A stretch of 24,366 bases of DNA. Source: a bacterium (GTDB lineage: Bacteria; JAJRZV01). This document shows positions 1 through 8,068 of this stretch, piece by piece. The notes under the pieces are model-generated. The model made no database searches. It worked only from the letters and a program-made list of their open reading frames with translations, and was not told the origin of the DNA. Made by a program: the position numbers and the translations under genes. Position 1 is the first letter of the stretch. Each line of letters starts with the position of its first letter. The stretch is from positions 1-24,366 of the forward strand of contig JAJRZV010000128.1 of NCBI GenBank assembly GCA_024275095.1. The letters are read 5' to 3'.

Positions 1-39
1 AACAGATAAAACCTTCAAGCCAAGATTTTCCAGGAACAT
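1..39 (-). CDS. cdaR: CdaR/YbbR-like protein, N-terminus only (partial)
   Basis: Only the first 13 codons lie inside the window, reading MFLENLGLKVLSV from an ATG at 39. This opening resembles the N-terminus of YbbR-domain proteins, where a short basic or polar start leads into a single membrane anchor (typically ENxGLKxLSLxxA). YbbR (CdaR) genes commonly follow cdaA and their products regulate the cyclase from outside the membrane, which fits the position 34 nt after the cdaA stop. No clear Shine-Dalgarno precedes the ATG, and I saw no in-frame alternative start nearby. The identification rests on a very short peptide plus synteny, so it is tentative. Confidence 0.55.
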   Translation of the reverse strand, partial: MFLENLGLKVLSV

Positions 40-73
40 TCTGCGAAGCGTGAGACGAAGTTTATAGTGAGGT

Positions 74-871
74 TTATACTTCGCTTTCTGCGAAGAGCGT
101 CTCATCGGGTTTCTCCTTTCCCTCTTCAAACAATTCGTAAAGCAGGAACCTCAAATCAGATGCTGCGAGATTCCTGTAAAGGGAACCATCCACCGCCACC
201 GAAATTTCGCCGCGTTCTTCAGACACGACAATTACCACAGCATCCGTCTCTTCCGAAAGGCCAAGCGCTGCTCTATGTCGGGTACCGAGATCAGGGGCCA
301 AATCTCTGGTGGATGACAGCGGCAGCACACAGCCTGCCGCAGTAATCCGACCACGCTGGATAATGACAGCTCCGTCGTGAATCGGCGAATAGGGTAGAAA
401 TATACTCATAAGAATTTCTTTGGTGACATTGGCATCAATCTTTGTACCGATTTCAATAAAATCATTAAGGATGACCTTACGCTCGATGGCGATAATAGCT
501 CCGATCTTTCGTCCGGCAAGTTGATTTACAGCTTTTACAATCTCTTCGATAATTAACGGTGCACCAAATGAAGGGACAGAGGAAAAAAAGGGATTTTTAC
601 CTACCTGTACAAGAGCTTTGCGGATGTCGTTTTGAAAAATCACAATAAGAATAAGCACAATGGAACTGAGAAAATTGTTAAGCATCCACTGGAGCATTGT
701 GAGGTTCAGATACTGGGAAAGGATAAAAGCTGAAACCACTATGAGAAGGCCAAAAGCCATTTGACCGGCCCGGGTCCCCCGCAGGGAATACATAATGCGA
801 TAGATGATGTACGAAACAATTCCGATATCTACCACGGCGCGCAGAATATCAAATCCGCTGGGAAGCCACAT
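74..871 (-). CDS. cdaA: Diadenylate cyclase CdaA (DisA_N/DAC domain membrane protein)
   Basis: This enzyme makes cyclic di-AMP from two ATP. The 265-aa protein has the CdaA layout. An N-terminal membrane region has hydrophobic segments at about residues 10-28, 38-55 and 62-80. It is followed by the cytoplasmic DAC domain, which carries both family signatures: DGA at 166-168 (PIHDGAVI) and RHR at 198-200 (GTRHRAALG). The length matches the usual 265-280 aa. Its start overlaps the end of folP by 23 nt, so it is probably translationally coupled in the ftsH-folP-cdaA operon. The likely next gene is the regulator cdaR. The C-terminus ends in an acidic tail. Family knowledge links c-di-AMP to osmotic, potassium and cell-wall homeostasis; which applies here cannot be read from the sequence. 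A DisA or CdaS type is excluded by the three-helix N-terminus. Confidence 0.93.
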   Translation of the reverse strand: MWLPSGFDILRAVVDIGIVSYIIYRIMYSLRGTRAGQMAFGLLIVVSAFILSQYLNLTMLQWMLNNFLSSIVLILIVIFQNDIRKALVQVGKNPFFSSVPSFGAPLIIEEIVKAVNQLAGRKIGAIIAIERKVILNDFIEIGTKIDANVTKEILMSIFLPYSPIHDGAVIIQRGRITAAGCVLPLSSTRDLAPDLGTRHRAALGLSEETDAVVIVVSEERGEISVAVDGSLYRNLAASDLRFLLYELFEEGKEKPDETLFAESEV

Positions 872-2036
872 TACCTCTATCCTCTGAAGAATAACTTTCT
901 GGAAGGCCTGCTTTCAGCATCGCCTCCATTATGCGGGCAATCTGAACCGCCTCGGATACATCGTGGACACGCAAAATCCTGGCCCCGTGAAGCACTGCCA
1001 CAGCAGACGTGGCAATCGTTCCCGGCAGCCGTTCTTCAGGAGCTGCACCCGAAAAATGCCCGATAAAGGACTTCCTTGAAACCCCTATTAGAATGGGACG
1101 TTTGAGAGCCCAGAAATACTCAAGATGCTTGAGAATGATCAGGTTGTGTTCCGGCTTTTTACCAAATCCAATGCCCGGATCCACGATAATGCGTGTGCGC
1201 TGAAGACCTGACGATACCAATCTGTCAATGCTTTCGTGAATGTAACCAAACACTGTCTCAAGCATGTTTTTGTAATCTGTTCTCTGCTGCATCACCTCAG
1301 GCCGTCCGGATGTGTGCATCACCACAGCACCCGCATCATACGAAGCCACGACTTCGGCCATCTCCTCATCAAATCGCATGCCGCTGATGTCGTTGACCAC
1401 ATCCGCTCCTGCATCAAGAGCTGCACGTGCAACTTCAGCCTTGTAAGTATCCACTGATATAATCCCATCCCACAATTGCCTGAGTTCTTTTATCACCGGT
1501 ACAACGCGCTTTATCTCTTCTCTTGCACTTACGGGTTTTGCACCGGGCCTGGTGGACTCACCACCCACATCAATGATGTCCGCACCTTCACGAATATGTT
1601 TTTCAGCGAGTTTGATTGCTTCAGAAAATGTGGGTCCGCGACTTTCACGGTAAAAGGAGTCCGGAGTTACATTGACTACTCCCATAACCATCACACGTGT
1701 GCGAAGATCTATGGGCTCTCTTTCCTTCAGTTCCCATACCCATTCACAGCAATTCGAAACATCAATATCATCAAAAAATTTCTTCATCATGTGAGAGCAT
1801 CCTGTCAGCAAAAACCAGCCTCTCGATTCTTCTTTTCTTTGCATTACAGTAAAACCACACATATCACGCATTGCAAACGCGGAAATTTTCTCCGGAGTCA
1901 ATTTCGAGTTTTCCGAGACAAGCACACACCACGTTCCAGGCACCAGATTATCCACACAACCGCTTAAAACACTAAATAACTCCTTCACAACCTCCACATC
2001 CCTTTCGTCACGAAGAAAGAAAAGGCGATATCCCAA
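849..2036 (-). CDS. folP: Dihydropteroate synthase with an N-terminal extension
   Basis: This enzyme condenses 6-hydroxymethyl-7,8-dihydropterin pyrophosphate with p-aminobenzoate to give dihydropteroate (folate pathway). The TIM-barrel signatures are complete: MGVVNVTPDSF (118-128), GGESTRPG (158-165), DxxN (VVNDISG, 213-219), DPGIGFGK (286-293), the GVSRKSF loop (318-324) and RVHDV (356-360). The catalytic part is about 275 aa. It is preceded by about 112 residues that I do not recognise, containing several Cys (27, 37, 60, 80, 96, 97). DHPS proteins with N-terminal extensions of this kind occur in other deltaproteobacterial genomes. The start is a TTG at 2036, two nucleotides after the ftsH stop, with AAGAGG about 7 nt upstream inside ftsH. 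It overlaps cdaA at its 3' end. Confidence 0.94.
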   Translation of the reverse strand: MGYRLFFLRDERDVEVVKELFSVLSGCVDNLVPGTWCVLVSENSKLTPEKISAFAMRDMCGFTVMQRKEESRGWFLLTGCSHMMKKFFDDIDVSNCCEWVWELKEREPIDLRTRVMVMGVVNVTPDSFYRESRGPTFSEAIKLAEKHIREGADIIDVGGESTRPGAKPVSAREEIKRVVPVIKELRQLWDGIISVDTYKAEVARAALDAGADVVNDISGMRFDEEMAEVVASYDAGAVVMHTSGRPEVMQQRTDYKNMLETVFGYIHESIDRLVSSGLQRTRIIVDPGIGFGKKPEHNLIILKHLEYFWALKRPILIGVSRKSFIGHFSGAAPEERLPGTIATSAVAVLHGARILRVHDVSEAVQIARIMEAMLKAGLPESYSSEDRGNVASQRI

Positions 2037-2038
2037 TG

Positions 2039-3862
2039 TCAGGCCTCTTTTGCCTCCTGCGTTCGGACCTTTAATTCCCCGGTTGAATTTATAATTTCAT
2101 CTATATCCTGTGCCTCAAGCACTTCTCTCTCAATCAGTGCCGAGGCCATGTTATGAAGTACAAAATTCTTTTGCGAAAGAATGCTCTTCGCCCTCTCATA
2201 GCAATTGAAAATAATTTTTTGAATTTCATTATCCACCTGTATGGCAGTCCGCTCCGAGTAATTCTGCTGACGGGCGAGTTCTTTTCCAAGAAATATGTGT
2301 TCCTCTACCCTGCCCAGTGTCATAGGTCCAAGAGTCTCGCTCATCCCCCACTCGCACACCATCCGGCGAGCTATATCCGTGGCACGTTCGAGGTCATTGG
2401 AAGCACCTGTAGATAGTGTTTTCAGAGCAAGCTCTTCAGCAGCCCTTCCTCCTAAGAGAACGGTGATCTGATCTATCAGGTATTCCTTTGTATAAGTGTA
2501 CCGGTCCTCCTCCGGAAGTTGCTGAGTTAACCCAAGAGACATTCCGCGTGGAATAATAGTCACTTTGTGAACAGGGTCAGAATGTTCCACACTCTTGGCA
2601 ACGATCACGTGTCCTGCTTCGTGATATGCAATAACGCGTTTCTCTTCATCCGAAATAATCATTGTACGACGTTCGCGGCCCATAAGTATTTTGTCTTTCG
2701 CTTCCTCGAAATCCTGCATCTCAACCTTTGAACGCCCTTCTCTCGCAGCAATAAGAGCGGCCTCGTTAACGAGATTCGCCAGATCTGCTCCTGAAAAACC
2801 CGGAGTACCTCTCGCTATCACAGAAAGGTCAACATCTTCTGCAAGGGGAATCTTTCGCGCGTGCACCTTCAGGATAGCTTCACGTCCCTTAACATCTGGT
2901 TTCGGAACGATGACTCTTCTATCAAAGCGACCAGGCCTTAAAAGTGCAGGGTCAAGAATATCCGGTCGGTTGGTGGCAGCAATTACAATAATGCCCTCAT
3001 TGCTCTCAATTCCGTCCATTTCCACCAGCAACTGGTTAAGTGTCTGCTCGCGCTCGTCGTGACCTCCTCCCAGACCCGCACCCCGCAACCTGCCCACTGC
3101 GTCAATTTCATCTATAAACACAATACAGGGAGCGGTTTTTTTCGCCTGTTCGAATAGATCCCTCACACGAGAAGCTCCCACACCTACAAAAAGCTCAACG
3201 AAATCTGAACCACTGATAGAATAAAAAGGCACTCCTGCTTCTCCTGCAATGGCTCTTGCAAGAAGAGTTTTTCCCGTGCCAGGGGCACCGATGAGAAGCA
3301 CACCCTTCGGGATCTTGGCACCAAGCCGGGCAAACCTTTTGGGGTCTTTGAGAAAATCAACAATCTCACGCAGTTCCTCTTTTGCCTCCTCTATACCCGC
3401 CACATCGTCAAAGGTAACTTTCTGTTTATCTTTATCAATGAGTTTGGCACGTGACTTTACAAAAGAAAGGGCTTTGCCTCCGGCCATCTGCATGTTGCGC
3501 ATGAAAGAAATCCAGAGAAATACAATCACAAGCACCGGTACCCACGTAATAAGGAGGTTTTTCCAGAACGCATCAGCATCAGCAGGTTTAACACGAATGG
3601 TCACACCGGCCTGGGCAAGTTTTTCAGTCAGTTTGGGGTACTCAGGAGCATATGTTTTAAAACGTTTTTTATTTTTCAAAGTGCCCGAAATCTCCTCACC
3701 CTGAATCACCACCTCTACAATTTCTCCCTTTTTCAGATGATTGAGGAATTCACTGAAAGGGATTTCTGGTGCTGGTGTTACTCGAGAAAGATACTTAAAA
3801 ATTGTCATAAAAATAAGGATTATAACCAGCCACAGAAGAATATTTTTCAAATTTTGGCGCAT
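2039..3862 (-). CDS. ftsH: ATP-dependent zinc metalloprotease FtsH
   Basis: This is the membrane-anchored AAA+ protease that degrades misfolded membrane proteins and short-lived regulators. The 607-aa protein is complete. TM1 spans about 6-23. The extracytoplasmic domain (about 30-100) is followed by TM2 at about 103-121. Walker A is GAPGTGKT (192-199), Walker B is VFIDEID (248-254), and the second region of homology carries RPGRFDRR with arginine fingers at 309 and 312. The zinc site HEAGH is at 414-418, with the third ligand expected at Asp490 ([11 protein letters not shown]). It heads the minus-strand operon and ends 2 nt before folP. Many bacteria have tilS and hpt upstream of ftsH; here the upstream neighbour is instead a divergent ABC ATPase gene 98 bp away, so the promoter must lie in that gap. 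No good Shine-Dalgarno precedes the ATG. Confidence 0.97.
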   Translation of the reverse strand: MRQNLKNILLWLVIILIFMTIFKYLSRVTPAPEIPFSEFLNHLKKGEIVEVVIQGEEISGTLKNKKRFKTYAPEYPKLTEKLAQAGVTIRVKPADADAFWKNLLITWVPVLVIVFLWISFMRNMQMAGGKALSFVKSRAKLIDKDKQKVTFDDVAGIEEAKEELREIVDFLKDPKRFARLGAKIPKGVLLIGAPGTGKTLLARAIAGEAGVPFYSISGSDFVELFVGVGASRVRDLFEQAKKTAPCIVFIDEIDAVGRLRGAGLGGGHDEREQTLNQLLVEMDGIESNEGIIVIAATNRPDILDPALLRPGRFDRRVIVPKPDVKGREAILKVHARKIPLAEDVDLSVIARGTPGFSGADLANLVNEAALIAAREGRSKVEMQDFEEAKDKILMGRERRTMIISDEEKRVIAYHEAGHVIVAKSVEHSDPVHKVTIIPRGMSLGLTQQLPEEDRYTYTKEYLIDQITVLLGGRAAEELALKTLSTGASNDLERATDIARRMVCEWGMSETLGPMTLGRVEEHIFLGKELARQQNYSERTAIQVDNEIQKIIFNCYERAKSILSQKNFVLHNMASALIEREVLEAQDIDEIINSTGELKVRTQEAKEA

Positions 3863-3883
3863 TTTAACACCGTCATTGTGAAA

Positions 3884-3913
3884 AGTTTACCATTGCATTC
3901 ATCTATATGACAA
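3884..3913 (-). promoter_or_regulatory. Weak sigma70-like promoter candidate for ftsH
   Basis: On the minus strand a -35-like TTGTCA (3913-3908) and a -10-like TAAACT (3889-3884) are separated by 18 nt, about 21 nt before the ftsH start codon. Each box matches consensus only partly. The 3863-3960 gap must serve two divergent genes. I saw no comparably placed promoter for the plus-strand ABC gene. Confidence 0.25.
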
Positions 3914-3960
3914 GGTTAACATGCTAAAAATACAAATTCAGCAAAAAGACAACTTTTGAA

Positions 3961-5286
3961 ATGGGATACGCAGGAGATAGAAAAAATACTCCAACAGTGC
4001 TGGAAGCACGAGAGATAACGAAAAAATTCCCTACACCGGAAGGAGGCGAGGTTACGGTTATCTCCGGTGTTTCCATCAGCATTAATGAAGGTGAATTCAC
4101 CTCCCTCCTGGGACCGTCAGGTTCTGGTAAATCAACGTTCTTAAGAATACTGGCGGGTCTCATCCCACCTTCTTCCGGCACTTTGTTATATCGAGGGCAG
4201 CCGGTCAATCACCTGCGCCCGCGAACGGCCATGGTCTTTCAAAATTATGCCCTTATTCCCTGGCTTAATGTACTGGAAAATGTGGAACTGCCTCTTATTC
4301 CTCTGGGATTCAGTCGCCGAGAAAGAGAAATAAAAGCACTGCGAGTGCTGGACATGGTTGGACTGGATGGCTACGAAACCGCTCACCCGCGAGAGCTCTC
4401 GGGAGGAATGAAACAACGTGTTGGACTGGCGCGCGCACTAGTGGTGGACCCTGAAGTTCTTCTGATGGATGAACCCTTCTCTAACCTTGACGTGCTTACT
4501 GCAGAAAACCTGCGTAGAGACCTTCTGGAACTGTGGAACAGGGAAAAGCTCCACACCCGGTCCATTTTCATGGTCACACACAGCATTGAGGAAGCAGTTT
4601 TTATGTCCAACAGGTGTATCATTTTCAGTAAAAATCCTGCTAAGGTTATTGCAGAAGTAGAAATACCCCTGCCCTATCCACGAGACATGCGATCCAAAGA
4701 ATTCATGAAAATTGTAGATAGAATATACACGCTCATGACCAAGCCACTCGGCGAAAGGCGCGTAATACTTCCTGAAAAAATTGAAATGCTCCCTCACGCC
4801 AGACCCGGCGGTATTATTGGATTGCTGGAACTGTTGCTTGAGCGGGGGGGAAAGGTTGACATGTGGGATTTTGCCCAGGATCTAAACCTGGAAATAGATG
4901 ACATTTATCCCAGCATTGAAGCTGCCAATCTTCTGGGTTTCCTCAAAATCGAAGAAGGTGACCTTATCGTTACTGACAAAGGCCGTGAAATTGCAGAAGC
5001 GGACATCATCCATCAGAAAATTTTGTTCCGCGAAGCCCTCATAGACCATATTCCCCTCATCAGGCAAATGTATAATCTTTTAAAGCAGACAAAACGCCGG
5101 GAACTTCCAAGGGACTTTTTTGTAGACCTTATCGATGCCTACTTTTCAGAAAGTGAATCAGAAAAACAGATTGACACAGCCATTTCGTGGGGACGATTCG
5201 CAGAGCTCTTCGGTTACGACGAAGAAACAGACAATGTATTCCTTGATCCTTCTGTAGAAGAAAGTAAAAGCTTAGCCCTTTCTTAA
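3961..5286 (+). CDS. ABC transporter ATP-binding protein, nitrate/sulfonate/taurine type, with C-terminal AAA-associated domain
   Basis: This is a cytoplasmic ATPase subunit of an uptake ABC transporter. Residues 13-240 are a complete nucleotide-binding domain: Walker A GPSGSGKST (51-59), Q-loop Q94, signature LSGGMKQR (146-153), Walker B VLLMDE (166-171) and switch His207. Sequence style is closest to the NrtD/SsuB/TauB group. Residues about 278-428 match what I know as the AAA-associated C-terminal domain (PF09821 type): a winged-helix-like, leucine-rich segment starting PHARPGG. Proteins of this architecture usually sit beside one or two SsuC-like permease genes. None is in this window, because the neighbours are ftsH (divergent) and a LysM protein (convergent). 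The ATG start has no Shine-Dalgarno. A GTG at 3997 is an alternative that would leave the NBD intact. The substrate is unknown. Confidence 0.88.
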   Translation: MGYAGDRKNTPTVLEAREITKKFPTPEGGEVTVISGVSISINEGEFTSLLGPSGSGKSTFLRILAGLIPPSSGTLLYRGQPVNHLRPRTAMVFQNYALIPWLNVLENVELPLIPLGFSRREREIKALRVLDMVGLDGYETAHPRELSGGMKQRVGLARALVVDPEVLLMDEPFSNLDVLTAENLRRDLLELWNREKLHTRSIFMVTHSIEEAVFMSNRCIIFSKNPAKVIAEVEIPLPYPRDMRSKEFMKIVDRIYTLMTKPLGERRVILPEKIEMLPHARPGGIIGLLELLLERGGKVDMWDFAQDLNLEIDDIYPSIEAANLLGFLKIEEGDLIVTDKGREIAEADIIHQKILFREALIDHIPLIRQMYNLLKQTKRRELPRDFFVDLIDAYFSESESEKQIDTAISWGRFAELFGYDEETDNVFLDPSVEESKSLALS

Positions 5287-5304
5287 AACCAGCGTACCGG
5301 TTTT
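5285..5304. terminator. Bidirectional intrinsic terminator
   Basis: Inverted arms AAAACC (5285-5290) and GGTTTT (5299-5304) flank an 8-nt loop. Each strand ends the stem in a T run (TTTTATT on plus, TTTTAAG on minus). The element covers the TAA of the plus-strand ABC gene (5284-5286) and that of the minus-strand LysM gene (5303-5305), so one compact hairpin can serve both convergent genes. The stem is short and A/T-rich at its base, so its strength is uncertain. Confidence 0.6.
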
Positions 5305-6985
5305 ATTGAGGCCGTGGAATAACAATATCCATCCCGGGTTTCAGTCTGTTCGGATTGGGACCAATTTTATCCCGGTTGGCTTTATAGATAATTTTCCATT
5401 TTCTGGGGTTACAGTAGTACATGGCCGCAATCCAGTGTAAATCCTCTCCTTCCCTCACCGTATGAAGCAGAGGGTAATCCCAATCACACTTGAGAGACGT
5501 GATAAGTTCCCCGGGCTTGATAGGGGGTGGGGTTACGCGTATGGGCTCATGTACGGGAGGAGGAGCCGGGGCTGGTGAAGGTGACGGTGCAGGAGCTATT
5601 GCAGGAGTAGAAGGCTTTTCAACGGGTTTCACCGGTAACTCCACCGTCTCCTCAACCTCTTCAGAAGGAGCCTCTTCGATTTCTTCACTTACGGGCGCAG
5701 GGGTTTCTATAACTCCCTCTGGTTTACCCCCAGGAGGAGCTGCTGGTGGCGCTTCGGGTATGGAAGACTCGACCTCTTCTTCAACAGGAGCCTCTTCGCT
5801 CGGCGCAACAGCAGGAGCGGTTTCTGCGGGTATCTCCTCTTCCACACCTGCAGCGGTTGCTTCTTCAGGAACCTCCTCAGCAGGCACTTCTTCTTCTGGA
5901 ACCAGTGCCTTCTCCCCCGTCTCCTCTACAGGACCGGTTTCAACGGTTTCTGCTTCTTCACCTTCCTCAGGTGCCAGTGCCTTCTCTTCCGTTGCCGGGG
6001 GAACTTCTTCTGTCACGCCCGCCTCTTCCACCTCTTCAGTAATTCCTTCGGTTTCCTCTTCTGGTGCAAGTGCTTTTTCAGCAGGCACCTCTTCTTCTAT
6101 CACTTCCTCTTCTTCGGGTGCTGTTTCTGGAACTTCAGCTGCTTCCTCAGGAACAGCAGTAGCCTCTTCAGGGACGGTAGCTTCCTCAGGCAACACTTCC
6201 TCTTCTTCCACACCAGCTTCTTCGGTAACGGCTTGTCCGGCTTCTCCTTCTGGAGTGACAGCTTCTTCAATCCCTTCTTCTTTTGCAGGTACTTCCTCTT
6301 CCACAACAGCTTCTTCAGACGGAGCCTCTTCTACCGCCTCTTCCTCCACTGCAACGCCCTCCTCTTCAACACCCTCTTCCTCTGCGGCGGCTTTTTCTTC
6401 AACTGGCTCCGTCACCTCCTCTTCGGCAACCTCTCCTTCCTTCGGTGCTTCCTCCGGAGCCTCTTCTTCCTCTATAATTTCCTCTTCCTCTGCAGCAGTG
6501 ACTTCTCCCGCCTCTGTCTCCTCAACCGCACCTTCTTCCGCCACTTCCTCTTCACCGGCCTCTTCAACAAGCTCTTCTCCTGTTACTTCTTCCGCTGGCT
6601 CCGGCTCTTTCACCTCCGCCTCTTCTGTCTCGGGCTTCACACCTTCAACTTCCTTTTCTTCCTCTGTTTCCTCAGCAGTGACGGTTTCTTCACCCTCCAC
6701 AGGCTGGGCTTTTTCAGTTTCTGATTCTTCCTCGACTTCCGGGATCTCCTCGACAACCTCTACATCCTCTTCAATCACCGGTTCTTCTTCCCCGGTCTCC
6801 TCTTCGATTTCAACAGGTTCTTCCCCTTCTGTCGCGGTCAGCACCGCATTCTCATCCCCGTGAGCAAGTTGGGAAACAGGTAAAAAAGAGGTAGGCAAAA
6901 ACAGCAGCATTGTTACTATCATCATAATTTTTACAGATATACATTTGGATAAAATAAATTTATTGAACAGCCGGTGTTGTTCCAT
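5303..6985 (-). CDS. Exported Glu-rich low-complexity protein with C-terminal LysM domain
   Basis: The 560-aa protein has three parts. Residues 1-42 form a signal peptide with a long n-region and a hydrophobic core (IMMIVTMLLFLP). Residues about 48-455 are an extremely acidic, disordered tract made of Glu, Val, Ala, Pro and Thr with only about ten Lys and no Arg. It contains three copies of EKALxPEE (about 303-310, 334-341, 358-365). Residues 455-495 are Pro-rich (APAPSPSPAPAPPP), leading to a single LysM-like domain at about 505-560 (HTVREGEDLHWIAAMYY, then NRLKPGMDIVIP). LysM binds peptidoglycan glycan strands, so the protein is probably a periplasmic or wall-tethered polyanionic spacer. 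The start is well supported: AGGAGGTG (7000-6993) lies 7 nt before the ATG. A LysM family is clear; the role of the acidic tract is unknown. Confidence 0.85.
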   Translation of the reverse strand: MEQHRLFNKFILSKCISVKIMMIVTMLLFLPTSFLPVSQLAHGDENAVLTATEGEEPVEIEEETGEEEPVIEEDVEVVEEIPEVEEESETEKAQPVEGEETVTAEETEEEKEVEGVKPETEEAEVKEPEPAEEVTGEELVEEAGEEEVAEEGAVEETEAGEVTAAEEEEIIEEEEAPEEAPKEGEVAEEEVTEPVEEKAAAEEEGVEEEGVAVEEEAVEEAPSEEAVVEEEVPAKEEGIEEAVTPEGEAGQAVTEEAGVEEEEVLPEEATVPEEATAVPEEAAEVPETAPEEEEVIEEEVPAEKALAPEEETEGITEEVEEAGVTEEVPPATEEKALAPEEGEEAETVETGPVEETGEKALVPEEEVPAEEVPEEATAAGVEEEIPAETAPAVAPSEEAPVEEEVESSIPEAPPAAPPGGKPEGVIETPAPVSEEIEEAPSEEVEETVELPVKPVEKPSTPAIAPAPSPSPAPAPPPVHEPIRVTPPPIKPGELITSLKCDWDYPLLHTVREGEDLHWIAAMYYCNPRKWKIIYKANRDKIGPNPNRLKPGMDIVIPRPQ

Positions 6986-7287
6986 TAGTTTTCACCTCCT
7001 TTCCCGTGCCCCCTGAATATGGTATTAGGAAAATTTCTCATTATCTAAACCCGGGGCTTCATTTTATTTTATTATTTTAAGATAAATTTTTACTGTTTAA
7101 AAGCCAAAATCAGACAAGCAGTGTATCTACTTGATAGAAGCAATTCGGTACACACGATGCGCTGATTAACGCACTATGCCTGACATCGCATCGAAGATAT
7201 AGGCGCTGAAATCAATTGGTAAATTTATCAAAAACATATACACAAACCACTCAAGTGCACATGCTGTCTCTTTGACGAGTAAAAGGC
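6986..7287. other. Divergent intergenic region between the LysM gene and the GntR gene
   Basis: About 300 bp without a supported gene. The 6993-7000 part is the Shine-Dalgarno of the LysM gene. 7050-7110 is strongly A/T-rich and probably holds its promoter, though no single pair of boxes stands out. 7155-7193 carries an inverted repeat. A lone ATTGGT half-site at 7215-7220 matches one arm of the GntR-gene operator 90 bp downstream and could be a secondary binding site. Confidence 0.5.
7155..7193. repeat. Inverted repeat CGATGCG ... CGCATCG
   Basis: Perfect 7-bp arms at 7155-7161 and 7187-7193 flank 25 nt in the divergent intergenic region. It is not followed by a T run, so it does not look like a terminator. 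It could be a looped regulator site or chance. Confidence 0.35.
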
Positions 7288-7316
7288 TTGACAAAAACAA
7301 AAAATTGGTTTAACAA
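7288..7316 (+). promoter_or_regulatory. Promoter of the GntR-family gene
   Basis: A perfect -35 TTGACA at 7288-7293 is followed after 17 nt by TAACAA (7311-7316), a weak -10 matching TATAAT at three positions. The predicted transcription start falls only a few bases before the ATG at 7327, so the mRNA would be leaderless or nearly so. That agrees with the absence of a Shine-Dalgarno. The longest ORF uses the TTG of this -35 box as its start, which is evidently an artefact. Confidence 0.55.
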
Positions 7317-7326
7317 TTTAACCAAT
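7304..7326. promoter_or_regulatory. Palindromic operator, probable autoregulation site
   Basis: ATTGGTT (7304-7310) and AACCAAT (7320-7326) are perfect inverted 7-bp arms around a 9-bp A/T-rich centre. The site lies over the -10 region and ends at the base before the ATG of the GntR gene. The left part, TGGTTTAACAA (7306-7316), also fits the TNGTNNNACNA pattern typical of FadR/FCD-subfamily operators. Binding here would block the promoter, so negative autoregulation is the simplest reading. Confidence 0.6.
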
Positions 7327-8064
7327 ATGACCATACTGCCGTTAAAAAGAACATCACTTCCTGCAGAAATCGCCTCGCGACTGCGGGTTATGATTTTCTC
7401 GGGCGAATTCAAACCCGGCGATCGATTGCCATGCGAAAGAGAGCTCGCTTCCATGTTTGGAACAAACAGAAACACTCTTCGAGAGGCCCTGCGTTCGCTG
7501 GAAATGGTGGGCCTTATAGAAATAAGACAGGGAGCAGGAATATTCGTTAAAGATGTTCGCATTCATGGGAACCTTTCACTGCTCAATCATTTCATCAAAG
7601 AAGGATATAAAAGTCCTTACGCCCTGGAAGTTCTGGAGGACATGTTCCTCTTTCGCAGACGTTTCTTTCAGTGGGTCATCCCGGAAGCCGTCGAAAAATG
7701 TGAATGGGAAGATCTCGACTTTATTCAAAACTCTCTTCGTGAAATCCTGAAACTGAAAGGCACTCCTCAATCATCCGAAATTTTCACACACGACACCGCT
7801 ATATTCAGACGCCTCATTGCCTCCACCAGGAGAGCCTTTTACATGTGGACATTCAACACCATTGCAGAAATGGGCTGGAATATGATGAAAGTGGCGGGGG
7901 AAAACTGGATCTTTCCCGAGTTTTACTTTCACACGATGAAACGTTTTGTGAAAAAAGTGCTTGCAAAAGATGTAAAGGGCGTAATGAAAACACTGGAGAC
8001 ACATCTTAAACGTATGGATAACTTCACGCTCAAACTATCCAGAAACATTCTTTCACAGGGGTGA
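7327..8064 (+). CDS. GntR-family transcriptional regulator (FadR/FCD subfamily)
   Basis: A 245-aa repressor-type regulator. Residues 10-76 are the winged helix-turn-helix: LPAEIASRLRVMIFSGEFKPGDRLPCERELA, then TNRNTLREALRSLEMVGLIEIRQGAGIFV, a textbook GntR signature. Residues about 95-232 are an all-helical effector domain of FCD/FadR_C type, with candidate ligand-binding or metal residues in FTHDTAIF (153-160) and ETHLKRM (224-230). The ATG at 7327 was chosen over an upstream TTG because that TTG lies in the -35 box. The longer form would also add 13 residues not expected in the family. It ends 4 nt before the Tat-signal gene and so probably belongs to the same transcript. It may control the dehydrogenase genes; FCD effectors are usually organic acids, sugar acids or acyl compounds. 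The actual effector is unknown. Confidence 0.88.
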   Translation: MTILPLKRTSLPAEIASRLRVMIFSGEFKPGDRLPCERELASMFGTNRNTLREALRSLEMVGLIEIRQGAGIFVKDVRIHGNLSLLNHFIKEGYKSPYALEVLEDMFLFRRRFFQWVIPEAVEKCEWEDLDFIQNSLREILKLKGTPQSSEIFTHDTAIFRRLIASTRRAFYMWTFNTIAEMGWNMMKVAGENWIFPEFYFHTMKRFVKKVLAKDVKGVMKTLETHLKRMDNFTLKLSRNILSQG

Positions 8065-8068
8065 AAAA

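Noticed and set aside
5490-6863. A 457-aa Ser-rich open frame on the plus strand opposite the Glu-rich LysM gene
   Set aside because: It is the shadow of repeated GAA/GAG codons (read as TTC/CTC and TCT/TCC on the other strand). It has no Shine-Dalgarno and no signal, and its composition simply mirrors the repeats.
7288-7326. TTG start extending the GntR protein by 13 residues
   Set aside because: The TTG is the first codon of the -35 box TTGACA, and the added residues are encoded by the operator palindrome.
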